Origin: Mesorhizobium sp.
GTDB lineage: Bacteria > Pseudomonadota > Alphaproteobacteria > Rhizobiales > Rhizobiaceae
Length of the DNA: 64,000 nt
NCBI RefSeq assembly: GCF_017306545.1
Contig: NZ_JAFKID010000036.1
Coordinates: 1 to 64,000, forward strand
Reading direction: 5' to 3'
How positions within the stretch are numbered: position 1 is the first letter of the stretch; each line of letters begins with the position of its first letter. Below the pieces are notes generated by a model. It worked only from the letters and a program-made list of their open reading frames with translations, searched no databases and was not told the origin of the DNA. Position numbers and translations under genes: made by a program. Positions 1 through 7,144 of the stretch are shown here, in pieces.

Positions 1-66
1 CGAATCGTTGGCCAGCGCCGGCGCGCCCGTCGCCGCCAGCAAGGCGGCAAGAAAAAATCTCTGCAC
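1..66 (-). CDS. N-terminus of an exported protein (cut by window edge)
   Basis: Only the first 22 codons are present, read leftward from a GTG at 66-64; the rest lies outside the window. The translation begins MQRFFLAALLAATGAPALA, a good Sec signal peptide with a basic start, a hydrophobic core and an Ala-x-Ala cleavage site. A purine-rich AAAGGGGG-type ribosome binding site precedes the GTG. The gene is divergent from cobF, so the 160 bp between them must hold both promoters. The mature product cannot be identified. Confidence 0.6.
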   Translation of the reverse strand, partial: MQRFFLAALLAATGAPALANDS

Positions 67-226
67 GGTGACGCCCCCTTTGCATCGCCGACCCTACCCG
101 GTTCGCCGCGCGCCGCAAGCCTTGGCCGCAACTGCGGCGGCATCAGGTCGGCGGTGTCGCCAAGCCGCGTTTGCGGCGTCCACTCCGCTCTGGACACCTT
201 TGCCGGCATCGGGCAGGAAATCGGCC

Positions 227-991
227 ATGCGAAAAATCCTCGTCGTCGGCATCGGCGCCGGCAATCCCGAGCACCTGACCATCCAGGCCGTCAATGCGCT
301 GAACCGCGCGGACGTGCTGTTCATCCCCGACAAGGGTGAGCAGAAAAGCGAACTGGCCGAGCTGCGCCGCGAAATCTGCGACCGCTTCGTCACCAACCCG
401 GCATCGCGCCGCGTCGAATTCGCCGTGCCGGTGCGCGCCAGGCCGACCGATTCCTATCGCCAGACGGTGGACGACTGGCACGCCGCGATCGCCGAAATCT
501 ACGAACGGCTGATGCGCGACGAAATCCGCGAGGACGGCTGCGGCGCCTTCCTGATCTGGGGCGATCCTTCGCTTTACGACAGCGCGCTGCGCATCCTCGA
601 GCGTGTGACCAGGCGCGGCAACGTCGAATTCTCGCTGGAGGTCATTCCCGGCATCACCGCCATCCAGGCGCTCGCGGCAGGTCACAGGACGGCGCTGAAC
701 CGCATCGGCGACCCGTTCCTCGTCACCACCGGGCGGCGTCTGGCCGAAGAAGGAATGCCGGACAATGCCGGGACCGCGGTCGTACTACTCGACGGACAAC
801 AGGCGTTCCGGTCCGTCGCCGACAAGGACACGACGATCCACTGGGGTGCCTATCTCGGCACGCCGGACGAAATTCTCCTGTCCGGCCGGCTGGGCGACAT
901 CGAGGAAGAAATCGTGCGCGTGCGGGAAGAGGAGCGCCAGCGGCACGGCTGGATCATGGATACGTATCTGCTGCGGAAGGCCGGCAGCTAA
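227..991 (+). CDS. cobF: Precorrin-6A synthase (deacetylating)
   Basis: SAM-dependent C1 methyltransferase of the aerobic cobalamin pathway; it methylates precorrin-5 at C-1 and removes the acetyl group to give precorrin-6A. The 254-residue protein opens with the family signature MRKILVVGIGAGNPEHLT (GxGxGxP SAM loop) and contains the tetrapyrrole-methylase segments FLIWGDPSLYDS (about 111-122) and VIPGITAIQALAA (about 140-152). ATG 227 was chosen because the signature starts there; the open frame runs further upstream but that part is low-complexity and unlike the family. No other cob gene is in the window, so cobF is detached from a cob cluster here or the cluster lies to the left. Confidence 0.93.
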   Translation: MRKILVVGIGAGNPEHLTIQAVNALNRADVLFIPDKGEQKSELAELRREICDRFVTNPASRRVEFAVPVRARPTDSYRQTVDDWHAAIAEIYERLMRDEIREDGCGAFLIWGDPSLYDSALRILERVTRRGNVEFSLEVIPGITAIQALAAGHRTALNRIGDPFLVTTGRRLAEEGMPDNAGTAVVLLDGQQAFRSVADKDTTIHWGAYLGTPDEILLSGRLGDIEEEIVRVREEERQRHGWIMDTYLLRKAGS

Positions 992-1013
992 TTTCCACCC
1001 TCCGCGCCGACCT

Positions 1014-1355
1014 TCACCCCGCGTCGATTTCCGCCTGCAACGCTTCCATATGCGCCGCCGCGGCCGAGGCGGCGGCCCGCTCGATGGCACGGTAGCGGCT
1101 GACGACGGCAAGCCCCACGGCCGTGAGTTGCGCACCGCCGCCTTTGCGCCCGCCGGTCTGCGCCGCAACCAGCGGCTTGCCGAACACCCGGTTCATGTCC
1201 TCGACCAGATCCCAGGCGTGCTTGTAGGACATGTCCATGCCGCGCGCCGCCGCCGAGATCGAGCCGAAAGCGGCGATCTGCTCCAGAAGCTCGATCTTGC
1301 CGGGGCCGATACGGCCGTCCGGATCGAGATTGATGCGCAGGCTCAGCGACGGCAT
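1014..1355 (-). CDS. ModE-like winged-helix regulator, DNA-binding domain only
   Basis: A 113-residue winged helix-turn-helix protein of the ModE N-terminal (LysR-like) family. The core 'GKIELLEQIAAFGSISAAAR' followed by GMDMSYKHAWDLVEDMN is the recognition-helix region of molybdate regulators. Unlike E. coli ModE there is no C-terminal pair of Mop domains, so it cannot sense molybdate alone if it does so at all. Start ATG 1355 has a clear AGGGGAG Shine-Dalgarno. It lies 76 bp downstream of modC on the same strand and probably closes the modABC operon. Role as the mod repressor is inferred from family and position. Confidence 0.82.
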   Translation of the reverse strand: MPSLSLRINLDPDGRIGPGKIELLEQIAAFGSISAAARGMDMSYKHAWDLVEDMNRVFGKPLVAAQTGGRKGGGAQLTAVGLAVVSRYRAIERAAASAAAAHMEALQAEIDAG

Positions 1356-1431
1356 GATTTTCTCCCCTGCGCACCATAGCGGCATTGACGGAGGACCGCT
1401 ATTCGATAGCGCAATAACGCGCAACGGCTTC

Positions 1432-2544
1432 TCACATATCGGCCTCTTCGCGCAGGCCGGCGGCCGTGTTGGCGCTGTCGAAGCTCACCGTCTTGACCAC
1501 GGCGAAAACTTCCCGCCCCGGCTCCAGTTCCAGCGCCTGCCTTGACTGGCGGGTGATGCGCGAAACGATCGTCGCGCCGTCACAATCCAAATGGACGTCC
1601 ACCGAAGCGCCCTCGCCCGTCCCGATGGAGACGACGCGCCCCGCCAGCACGTTGAGCGCCGACAGGCCGTGCGGCCGCTCCGTGGCGATCATCACGTCGC
1701 GCGCGCGGATGCGCAGCCTGACCGGCGCTCCCACGGCAAGGTCGAGACGCGGCACCCGGACCTCTCCGGCCGCCGAGGCCAGCACCGTCATGGCGAATTC
1801 CGCGTCCTGGCGGGCCACGGCCGTCTCCAGCAGCGCGCCACCCTCGCCGCGTTCCTCGTCCGGCAAAAGGTCGAGCCGTTGCAGGATCGCCGCCGCCGGC
1901 CCCACCGCCGTGACCTTGCCGGTGGAGAGCACGACGACCTCGCTCGCCAGCCGCGCCACCTCGGCGACGGAATGGCTGACATAGACGATGGGGATTTTCG
2001 TCTCGTCGCGCAGCCGCTCGATATAGGGCATGATCTCGGCCTTGCGCGCCTCGTCCAGCGAGGCCAGCGGCTCGTCCATCAGAAGCAGCCTCGGGCTGGC
2101 CAGCAGCGCCCGGCCGATCGCCACGCGCTGCTTCTCGCCGCCGGACAGGCCGGAGGGGCGGCGGTCCAGAAGGGCGCCGATGCCGAGCAGGTCCACCACC
2201 GCGTCCATCTCGGCGTAACGTTCGGCCGCCGGCGTGAAGAAGCGGCCGTAGCGCAAATTCGCCGCCACGCTCATATGCGGGAACAATCGCGCGTCCTGGA
2301 AGACGATGCCGACGCGCCGCCTGTGCCTTGGCACGAAAACGCGCTTTTCGGTGTCGACCAGCACGCGCCCGTCCACCTCCACACGGCCGCGCGCCGGCCT
2401 CGCCAACCCGGCGATGATGTTGATGAGCGAGGATTTCCCCGAGCCGGACGGCCCGAACAGCGCCGTCAGCCGCCCGGCGCTCTCGAACTGAGTCTCGAGC
2501 ATGAAATTGCCCTGCCGGTGGGCGATGTCGACGGAGAGCGTCAT
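1432..2544 (-). CDS. modC: Molybdate ABC transporter ATP-binding protein ModC
   Basis: Cytoplasmic ATPase energising molybdate import through ModB. The 370-residue protein has Walker A GPSGSGKSS at 31-39, the ABC signature LSGGEKQRVAIGRAL near 128, Walker B LLLMDEP just after it, and a C-terminal TOBE (Mop-like) domain from about 295, the usual ModC layout. Its ATG at 2544 overlaps the modB stop by four bases (ATGA), so the two are translationally coupled. The same frame stays open upstream through modB, which is a shadow of that gene and not a fusion. Confidence 0.96.
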   Translation of the reverse strand: MTLSVDIAHRQGNFMLETQFESAGRLTALFGPSGSGKSSLINIIAGLARPARGRVEVDGRVLVDTEKRVFVPRHRRRVGIVFQDARLFPHMSVAANLRYGRFFTPAAERYAEMDAVVDLLGIGALLDRRPSGLSGGEKQRVAIGRALLASPRLLLMDEPLASLDEARKAEIMPYIERLRDETKIPIVYVSHSVAEVARLASEVVVLSTGKVTAVGPAAAILQRLDLLPDEERGEGGALLETAVARQDAEFAMTVLASAAGEVRVPRLDLAVGAPVRLRIRARDVMIATERPHGLSALNVLAGRVVSIGTGEGASVDVHLDCDGATIVSRITRQSRQALELEPGREVFAVVKTVSFDSANTAAGLREEADM

Positions 2545-3245
2545 GCCAGGTCGAGCCTGCGGCCGACGCGCCGCGCCAACGCCTCCGACACCACCAGCGC
2601 CGCCATCGAAATGATGATGGAGATCAGCGTCAGCCTCAGCGCCCCCTCGTCGCCGCCCGGCACCTGGGTAAACGTATAGATCGCCGACGGCAGCGTCTGC
2701 GTCTCGCCCGGAATGTTGGAGACGAAGGTGATGGTGGCGCCGAACTCGCCCATCGCCTTGGCGAAGGACAGGATCATGCCGGCGATGATGCCGGGCAGGA
2801 TCAACGGCAGCGTGACGGTGGCGAACACCCAGCCGACATTGGCGCCGAGCGTGCCGGCGGCCGCCTCCAGCCGCCGGTCCACCGCCTCGACGGACAGGCG
2901 GATGGCGCGAACCATCAGCGGAAAGCCCATCACCGCACATGCCAATGCCGCGCCCGTCCAGCGGAAGGAAAAGACGATGCCGAAATGCTCGGCGAGAAAC
3001 GCGCCGGCCGGTCCGCGCCGACCGAAGGCGAGCAGAAGCAGGTAGCCGGTGACGACAGGCGGCAGCACCAGCGGCAGGTGGACGACGCCGTTGAGCAGCG
3101 TCTTGCCCCAGAACCGCCCCCGCGCCAGCAAAAGCGCGATCAGAATGCCCGGCGGCAAGCTCGCCAGCATGGCCACGGTCGCCACCTTGATCGACAGCCT
3201 GACCGCGTTCCATTCGTCGGGAGTAAGGTCGGTCAGCCAGTTCAT
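2541..3245 (-). CDS. modB: Molybdate ABC transporter permease ModB
   Basis: Inner-membrane permease of the molybdate importer. The 234 residues form about five hydrophobic segments and carry the binding-protein-dependent transport EAA loop (EAAAGTLGANVGWVFATVTL region near 130-150) that docks to ModC. The family start is MNWLTDLTPDEWNAVRLSIK, matching ATG 3245. modA lies upstream but is separated by 173 bp holding two palindromic repeats, so modB may be expressed at a lower level than modA from a shared transcript. Confidence 0.96.
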   Translation of the reverse strand: MNWLTDLTPDEWNAVRLSIKVATVAMLASLPPGILIALLLARGRFWGKTLLNGVVHLPLVLPPVVTGYLLLLAFGRRGPAGAFLAEHFGIVFSFRWTGAALACAVMGFPLMVRAIRLSVEAVDRRLEAAAGTLGANVGWVFATVTLPLILPGIIAGMILSFAKAMGEFGATITFVSNIPGETQTLPSAIYTFTQVPGGDEGALRLTLISIIISMAALVVSEALARRVGRRLDLA

Positions 3246-3312
3246 GCGCGGTCCGGAAATTGGTCAGGGCGACTGCATACCACACCCCCGCTCCGGTTTG
3301 CTTTGCAAACCA

Positions 3313-3390
3313 CCTCTCCCGCTCGAAAGGGGAGAGGAAAGGCGCCGGGCTTACCGTCGCCAACGCCTCTCCCCGTCGATCGGGGAAGAG
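3313..3390. repeat. Palindromic repeat pair in the modA-modB gap
   Basis: Two GC-rich imperfect palindromes, 3313-3337 (CCTCTCCC...GGGGAGAGG) and 3366-3390 (CCTCTCCCCG...CGGGGAAGAG), fill most of the spacer between modA and modB. They resemble the other CCCCG-core elements of this window. In a modABC transcript they would fold into stable hairpins and could cause partial termination or protect the modA 3' end. Confidence 0.7.
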
Positions 3391-3418
3391 AAGCCGGGCA
3401 AAGCGAGGCGGCCTCGCC

Positions 3419-4219
3419 TCAGTTGCTCGGCGCAAGCACAGTGAAGCCCTGCCCTTTGAATATCTCGGCCGCCTTGGCCGATTGCAGGCATTTCAGGAAC
3501 GCCGGCGTCTCGGCGTCCTTGGAATCTGTCGTCTGCGCGACCGGATAAACGATCGGCTTGTGCGAATCTTCCGGGAAAGTGCCGATCACCTTGACGCCGG
3601 GCTCGGCCACCGCGTCGGTGGCGTAGACGATGCCCGCCGCCGCCTCGCCGGTCGCCACCAGCTTGAGCGCCGCGCGCACGTTCTCGGCCTGTGCCAGCTT
3701 GCCCTCGACGGATGCCCACATGCCGAGCGATTCGAGCGCCTCCTTGCCGTACTTGCCGGCCGGAACGGACTTCACCTCGCCCATGGCGAGCCGCCCGTCA
3801 CCGAGCAGGCCTGCAAGGTCGAAGCCCTTTTCGAGCTTGGCCTCGGCCTTGGAATCCTTCGGCGCGACCAGCACGATGGCGTTGCCGAGCAGCTTCACCT
3901 CGGTGTCCGGGTTCACCAGCTTCTTGTCGGAAAGATACTTCATCCAGTCGAGATCGGCGGAGAGGAAGACATCGGCAGGCGCACCGGCCTCAATCTGCTT
4001 GGCCAGTGCCGAGCTTGCCGCATAAGAGATCGCCGCCGCCTCGCCGACCTCGGCCGCGCACGCCTTGTTCACCGCATCCAGCGCGTTCTTCATACTGGCT
4101 GCCGCAAAGACAGTCACCTTGCCGTCGTCGGCACGCGCGGCCGACAAGCCCGCCGCAAGCGCCATCGCCAAGCCACCGGCGGCCAGCAGGGCCGCCACCG
4201 AAACCTTGCCTACGTTCAT
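3419..4219 (-). CDS. modA: Molybdate-binding periplasmic protein ModA
   Basis: Periplasmic receptor of the molybdate importer. 266 residues, starting with a Sec signal peptide (MNVGKVSVAALLAAGGLAMA, cleavage near AARA-DD at about 30) followed by VTVFAAASMKNALDAV, the ModA oxyanion-site signature. Further family segments are YAASSALAKQIEAGAPADVFLSAD (about 65-88) and GIVYATDAVAE. It is first in the leftward mod operon and divergent from the Mop gene; a candidate ModE operator lies 47-72 bp upstream. Confidence 0.95.
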   Translation of the reverse strand: MNVGKVSVAALLAAGGLAMALAAGLSAARADDGKVTVFAAASMKNALDAVNKACAAEVGEAAAISYAASSALAKQIEAGAPADVFLSADLDWMKYLSDKKLVNPDTEVKLLGNAIVLVAPKDSKAEAKLEKGFDLAGLLGDGRLAMGEVKSVPAGKYGKEALESLGMWASVEGKLAQAENVRAALKLVATGEAAAGIVYATDAVAEPGVKVIGTFPEDSHKPIVYPVAQTTDSKDAETPAFLKCLQSAKAAEIFKGQGFTVLAPSN

Positions 4220-4265
4220 CGAACCTCTCCCTGTCTGTCGAAACGACGCGGCCGAATGCCTGACA

Positions 4266-4291
4266 GCGATATATTCACATGAACATAACAA
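4266..4291. promoter_or_regulatory. Candidate ModE operator between modA and mop
   Basis: The sequence GCGATATAT-N8-ACATAACAA (4266-4274 and 4283-4291) is an imperfect inverted repeat; the reverse complement of the right half is TTGTTATGT. It resembles the CGnTATAT half-sites of ModE operators and sits just upstream of modA. It is also the only clearly AT-rich stretch of this intergenic region. Function is inferred. Confidence 0.4.
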
Positions 4292-4396
4292 TGAAAAGCT
4301 TCTTTGCCGCTTCAACCGCACAAAGCGTTGAAATAGGGCGGCAGAACAGCATACGATCGGTCTCGCTGGAAAGAACGAACACGCAGGAGACCAACC

Positions 4397-4603
4397 GTGA
4401 AGATCAGCGCGCGCAACACGCTCAAGGGCAAGATCATCGAGATCACCAAAGGCGCCACCACTTCGCATGTCAGGATCGACATCGGCGGCGCCACCGTCAC
4501 CGCCTCGATCACCAACGAGGCGGTGGACGAGTTGAAACTCGCCACCGGCAAACAGGCCTATGCGGTCATCAAGGCGTCGGACGTGATGGTCGGGGTGGAT
4601 TGA
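4397..4603 (+). CDS. mop: Molbindin: single Mop/TOBE-domain molybdate-binding protein
   Basis: A 68-residue cytoplasmic protein consisting of one Mop domain: MKISARNTLKGKIIEITKGA, then TTSHVRIDIGG and the closing YAVIKASDVMVGVD. Such molbindins assemble as hexamers that bind several molybdate or tungstate ions and serve as storage or buffering proteins. The GTG start at 4397 is supported by AGGAGA at 4385-4390 and by the invariant MKISARN start of the family. It is divergent from modA. Since the ModE-like regulator here lacks Mop domains, this separate Mop protein may supply oxyanion handling. Confidence 0.92.
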   Translation: MKISARNTLKGKIIEITKGATTSHVRIDIGGATVTASITNEAVDELKLATGKQAYAVIKASDVMVGVD

Positions 4604-4612
4604 GGGACGGCG

Positions 4613-4643
4613 TTTCCTTCGCCCCGTAAACGGGGCGAGGAAA
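4613..4643. terminator. Palindrome between convergent mop and thyA
   Basis: TTTCCTTCGCCCCGT...ACGGGGCGAGGAAA forms a near-perfect 14-15 bp stem in the 44-bp gap between the mop stop and the thyA stop. The core CCCCGTAAACGGGG also occurs at 14.4-14.6 kb and 24.7-24.8 kb, so this is a repeat-family member probably working as a bidirectional terminator. Confidence 0.6.
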
Positions 4644-4647
4644 GCTC

Positions 4648-5442
4648 TCAAACCGCGATCGGCGCCTTGATGCTGGCGTCGGCGACGTAGTTGTCCAGCC
4701 TGAAATCCTCGAAACGGAAGGAAAACAGGTCCTTCACTTCCGGGTTGATCCACAGCGTCGGCAGCGCCTTCGGCGTGCGCTGAAGCTGCTCGCGCGCCTG
4801 CGCAAAGTGGTTCGAATAGAGGTGCGCGTCGCCCAGCGTGTGGACGAAGTCGCCGGCCTTCAGCCCCGTCACCTGCGCGATCATCATGGTGAGCAGCGCA
4901 TAGGAGGCGATGTTGAAGGGCACGCCGAGAAAAATGTCGGCCGAGCGCTGGTAGAGCTGGCAGGAAAGCCGCCCGTCGGCGACATAGAACTGGAACAGGC
5001 AGTGGCACGGCGGCAGCGCCATCTCGTCCACCTCGGCCGGATTCCAGGCCGAGACGATCAGCCGGCGCGATTGAGGATTCCGCCGTATCTCGTTGAGAAG
5101 ATTCGCGATCTGGTCGATCGATCTGCCCCGCCCGTCGGGCCAGCTGCGCCATTGCTTGCCATAGACCGGGCCGAGTTCGCCTTTCTCGTCCGCCCACTCG
5201 TCCCAGATGGTGACGCCATGGTCGTTGAGATACTTGATGTTGGTGTCGCCGGCGAGGAACCAGAGCAGTTCGTAGATGATCGACTTCAGGTGCAGCTTCT
5301 TGGTGGTCAGCACCGGGAAACCGCGGCCGAGATCGAAGCGCATCTGGTGGCCGAACACCGAGCGCGTACCCGTGCCGGTGCGGTCGCCGCGATCGGCGCC
5401 GTAGTCGAGCACGTGCTGGAGAAGATCGAGATACTGGCGCAA
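4648..5442 (-). CDS. thyA: Thymidylate synthase
   Basis: Converts dUMP to dTMP using methylene-tetrahydrofolate. 264 residues, exactly the length of the E. coli enzyme when read from the TTG at 5442 ([15 protein letters not shown]). That TTG has a GGAG box seven bases upstream; the ATG at 5499 would add 19 non-family residues. Key motifs are [17 protein letters not shown] (nucleotide/folate loop), the catalytic cysteine in [29 protein letters not shown] and HLYSNH. Its downstream neighbour is the convergent mop gene; the folA often found after thyA in this order is not in the window. Confidence 0.95.
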   Translation of the reverse strand: MRQYLDLLQHVLDYGADRGDRTGTGTRSVFGHQMRFDLGRGFPVLTTKKLHLKSIIYELLWFLAGDTNIKYLNDHGVTIWDEWADEKGELGPVYGKQWRSWPDGRGRSIDQIANLLNEIRRNPQSRRLIVSAWNPAEVDEMALPPCHCLFQFYVADGRLSCQLYQRSADIFLGVPFNIASYALLTMMIAQVTGLKAGDFVHTLGDAHLYSNHFAQAREQLQRTPKALPTLWINPEVKDLFSFRFEDFRLDNYVADASIKAPIAV

Positions 5443-5578
5443 CGGGCGGCTCCGATTCGGGATCGTCCCATCATAGCGCAGCAAGTCCCGACTGCCCACC
5501 GAAGGCAGCCGTAGACCTTGCGATACCCGCTATCCACAGGCCGGCCGGCCACCCACCGGCCTGTCGGCGAAGGAAACC

Positions 5579-5887
5579 TCAGAGGGTCTGGAGCTTGCCC
5601 AGCTCCTTGGCGACCAGATAGTAGAAGGTCACGCGGCCCTTCTGGTGCTCGCCGTGCATCGTCTGGGCGACTTTCGCGACAGCAGCCTCGGCCTTGGCGG
5701 CATCGACACCGAGCTTCTTGACGCCCCAGCTGTCGCGCACGCGCTCAAGTTCCTTCGGGTCGGTCGCCGACACCAACGAGGAATCGCGGTTCCTCAGCGC
5801 GATACCGAGGTGCTTGACGATCTTGTCCACCACGGCGGCATCGGCGCCGGCATCGTATTTCTTCACGTTTGCCAGATAATCGGACAT
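5579..5887 (-). CDS. DUF2853 family protein
   Basis: A 102-residue, largely helical soluble protein matching the DUF2853 family (MSDYLANVKKYDAGADAAVV, and RDSWGVKKLGVD in the middle). No catalytic motif or signal peptide is visible and no function is known for the family. It is transcribed leftward 136 bp upstream of thyA and divergent from ssrA, and a purine-rich AAGTTTC-proximal AGGGGAA box precedes ATG 5887. Confidence 0.85.
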   Translation of the reverse strand: MSDYLANVKKYDAGADAAVVDKIVKHLGIALRNRDSSLVSATDPKELERVRDSWGVKKLGVDAAKAEAAVAKVAQTMHGEHQKGRVTFYYLVAKELGKLQTL

Positions 5888-6084
5888 CGAAACTTCCCCT
5901 CGTCGGAGCCATCATTGACTGACGGAGTCCGGCCGGCGGCTCAGCACCGGAACGGAATCTCCATACGAGCGGAGATTCCGGCGAGACCGTTCCCGAGTCA
6001 ACCCTGCGTGGCATTTTTGCCATGCGCCGCCGCGGCCGCCTTTACGGCCTTCCCTTTTGCCCGGCACGTCCCTATATTCGCCGC

Positions 6085-6425
6085 GTCGGCTCGTCCGACT
6101 ATGGCGATAAACAGGCGATGAAATAAACCGTTCGGACCCGGGGGCGGTACCCGGCGCCTCCACCAAAAGCCGCCGCTTCATTCGGCGGCTTTTGCTGGGG
6201 GCGAAACAGGATCGACGAAGGTGTAAAGATCGTTCTTTTGCCCGGCATTGTACCACCGTTATCGGGCTAAACTTATAGTTGCCAACGACAACTATGCGGA
6301 AGCTCGTCTCGCTGCGTAATGCGGCGCGAACGCTTCAAATCAAGTCCTAGCGGTTCGCACTTCTAGGCGGGGTTCGGAGGCACCTGGCAACAGAAGCCTC
6401 CACTTCTCTCCCCTCCCCGACCGTT
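6085..6425 (+). ncRNA. ssrA: Permuted two-piece tmRNA
   Basis: The alphaproteobacterial split tmRNA, encoded acceptor piece first. The acceptor piece ends with T-arm stem CCGGG/CCCGG (6138-6142, 6150-6154), acceptor strand CGCCTCC (6155-6161) and an encoded ACCA (6162-6165). An intervening hairpin (AAAGCCGCC...GGCGGCTTT) follows and is presumably excised. The coding piece begins GGGGGCG (6197-6203), which pairs with CGCCTCC over 7 bp including one G-U, then GAAACAGGATCGACG. The tag frame 6281-6319 reads ANDNYAEARLAA plus TAA, the known Mesorhizobium/Sinorhizobium-type tag. The CCA end, coding-piece 5' end and tag are exact; the outer ends (about 6085 and 6425) are estimates. It rescues stalled ribosomes and marks the products for ClpXP. 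Confidence 0.95.
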
Positions 6426-6483
6426 CTCGCCGCAACGTGCCGCCAACCGGCGCGACGCGTGAATTGCAACGAAGGTCTCTCAC

Positions 6484-7050
6484 ATGGATTCCGATCGCTT
6501 CTTCGTGCTCACCGGCGGGCCGGGCGCCGGCAAGACGACGCTGGTCGAGGCGCTGCACGCCGAGGGCTTTGCCACCACCGAGGAGGCCGGGCGCGGCGTC
6601 ATCCGCGAGGAAATGGAAGCCGGGGGCGAAGCCCTGCCCTGGATCGACCGTCAGCGCTTCGCCGAGCGCATGTTCGAGTGGGAGCTTTCGTCCTATCGGC
6701 AGGCGGAACGGGAAGCCGGCGCTGTCTTCTTCGACCGCGGCCTGCCGGACACGCTCGGCTATCTCACCCTTGAAGGGCTGCCCGTGCCGCCATGGATGGA
6801 GGAAGAGGCATGGCGGCTGCGCTACCACGCCCGCGTCTTCGTCGCTCCGCCCTGGCGTGAAATCTTTGGCCACGACGAAGAACGACGGCAGAGCTGGCAG
6901 GTCGCGGTGCGCACCTATGAAACGATGGTTCGCACCTACACGGATTTCGGCTACGACCTCGTCGAACTGCCCTGCGCCCCCGTCGAGCAGCGGCTCGCTT
7001 TCGTGCTGAAGCAAGCCGGTTTGGTCGAACGAGGACAGATAAGGGAATAG
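6484..7050 (+). CDS. AAA_28-type P-loop ATPase/kinase
   Basis: A 188-residue soluble protein with Walker A GGPGAGKTT at 11-19, the switch-like ATTEEAGRGVIREE motif and FFDRGLPDTLGYL (about 80-92, Walker B-like), typical of the AAA_28 NTPase family related to small-molecule kinases. Length is normal and no other domain is fused. Substrate unknown. It starts about 60 bp after the tmRNA and converges on the drug-exporter gene, with a long inverted repeat straddling its stop codon. Confidence 0.8.
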   Translation: MDSDRFFVLTGGPGAGKTTLVEALHAEGFATTEEAGRGVIREEMEAGGEALPWIDRQRFAERMFEWELSSYRQAEREAGAVFFDRGLPDTLGYLTLEGLPVPPWMEEEAWRLRYHARVFVAPPWREIFGHDEERRQSWQVAVRTYETMVRTYTDFGYDLVELPCAPVEQRLAFVLKQAGLVERGQIRE

Positions 7051-7138
7051 GGGAATAGGGCAGCAAGGCAGTAGGGAAGAAAGAACCGGCTCCTTCTCTT
7101 CCCTTATTGCCTTATTGCCTTATTGCCCTACTCCCCTC
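7047..7138. repeat. Long imperfect inverted repeat with tandem TTATTGCC units
   Basis: The left arm (AGGGGAATAGGGCAGCAAGG..., 7047-7078) is an imperfect inverted copy of the right arm (7099-7138), which holds three tandem CTTATTGC units. The repeat covers the stop codon of the ATPase gene and ends a few bases before the stop of the convergent MFS gene. A transcript from either side would fold into a long hairpin, so it may serve as a bidirectional terminator. The tandem unit suggests copy number could vary. Confidence 0.65.
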
Positions 7139-7144
7139 CCCTGT

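Noticed and set aside
1432-3435. Apparent 667-residue ModC fusion
   Set aside because: The upstream part is modB read in the wrong frame; the true ModC start overlaps the modB stop at 2541-2544.
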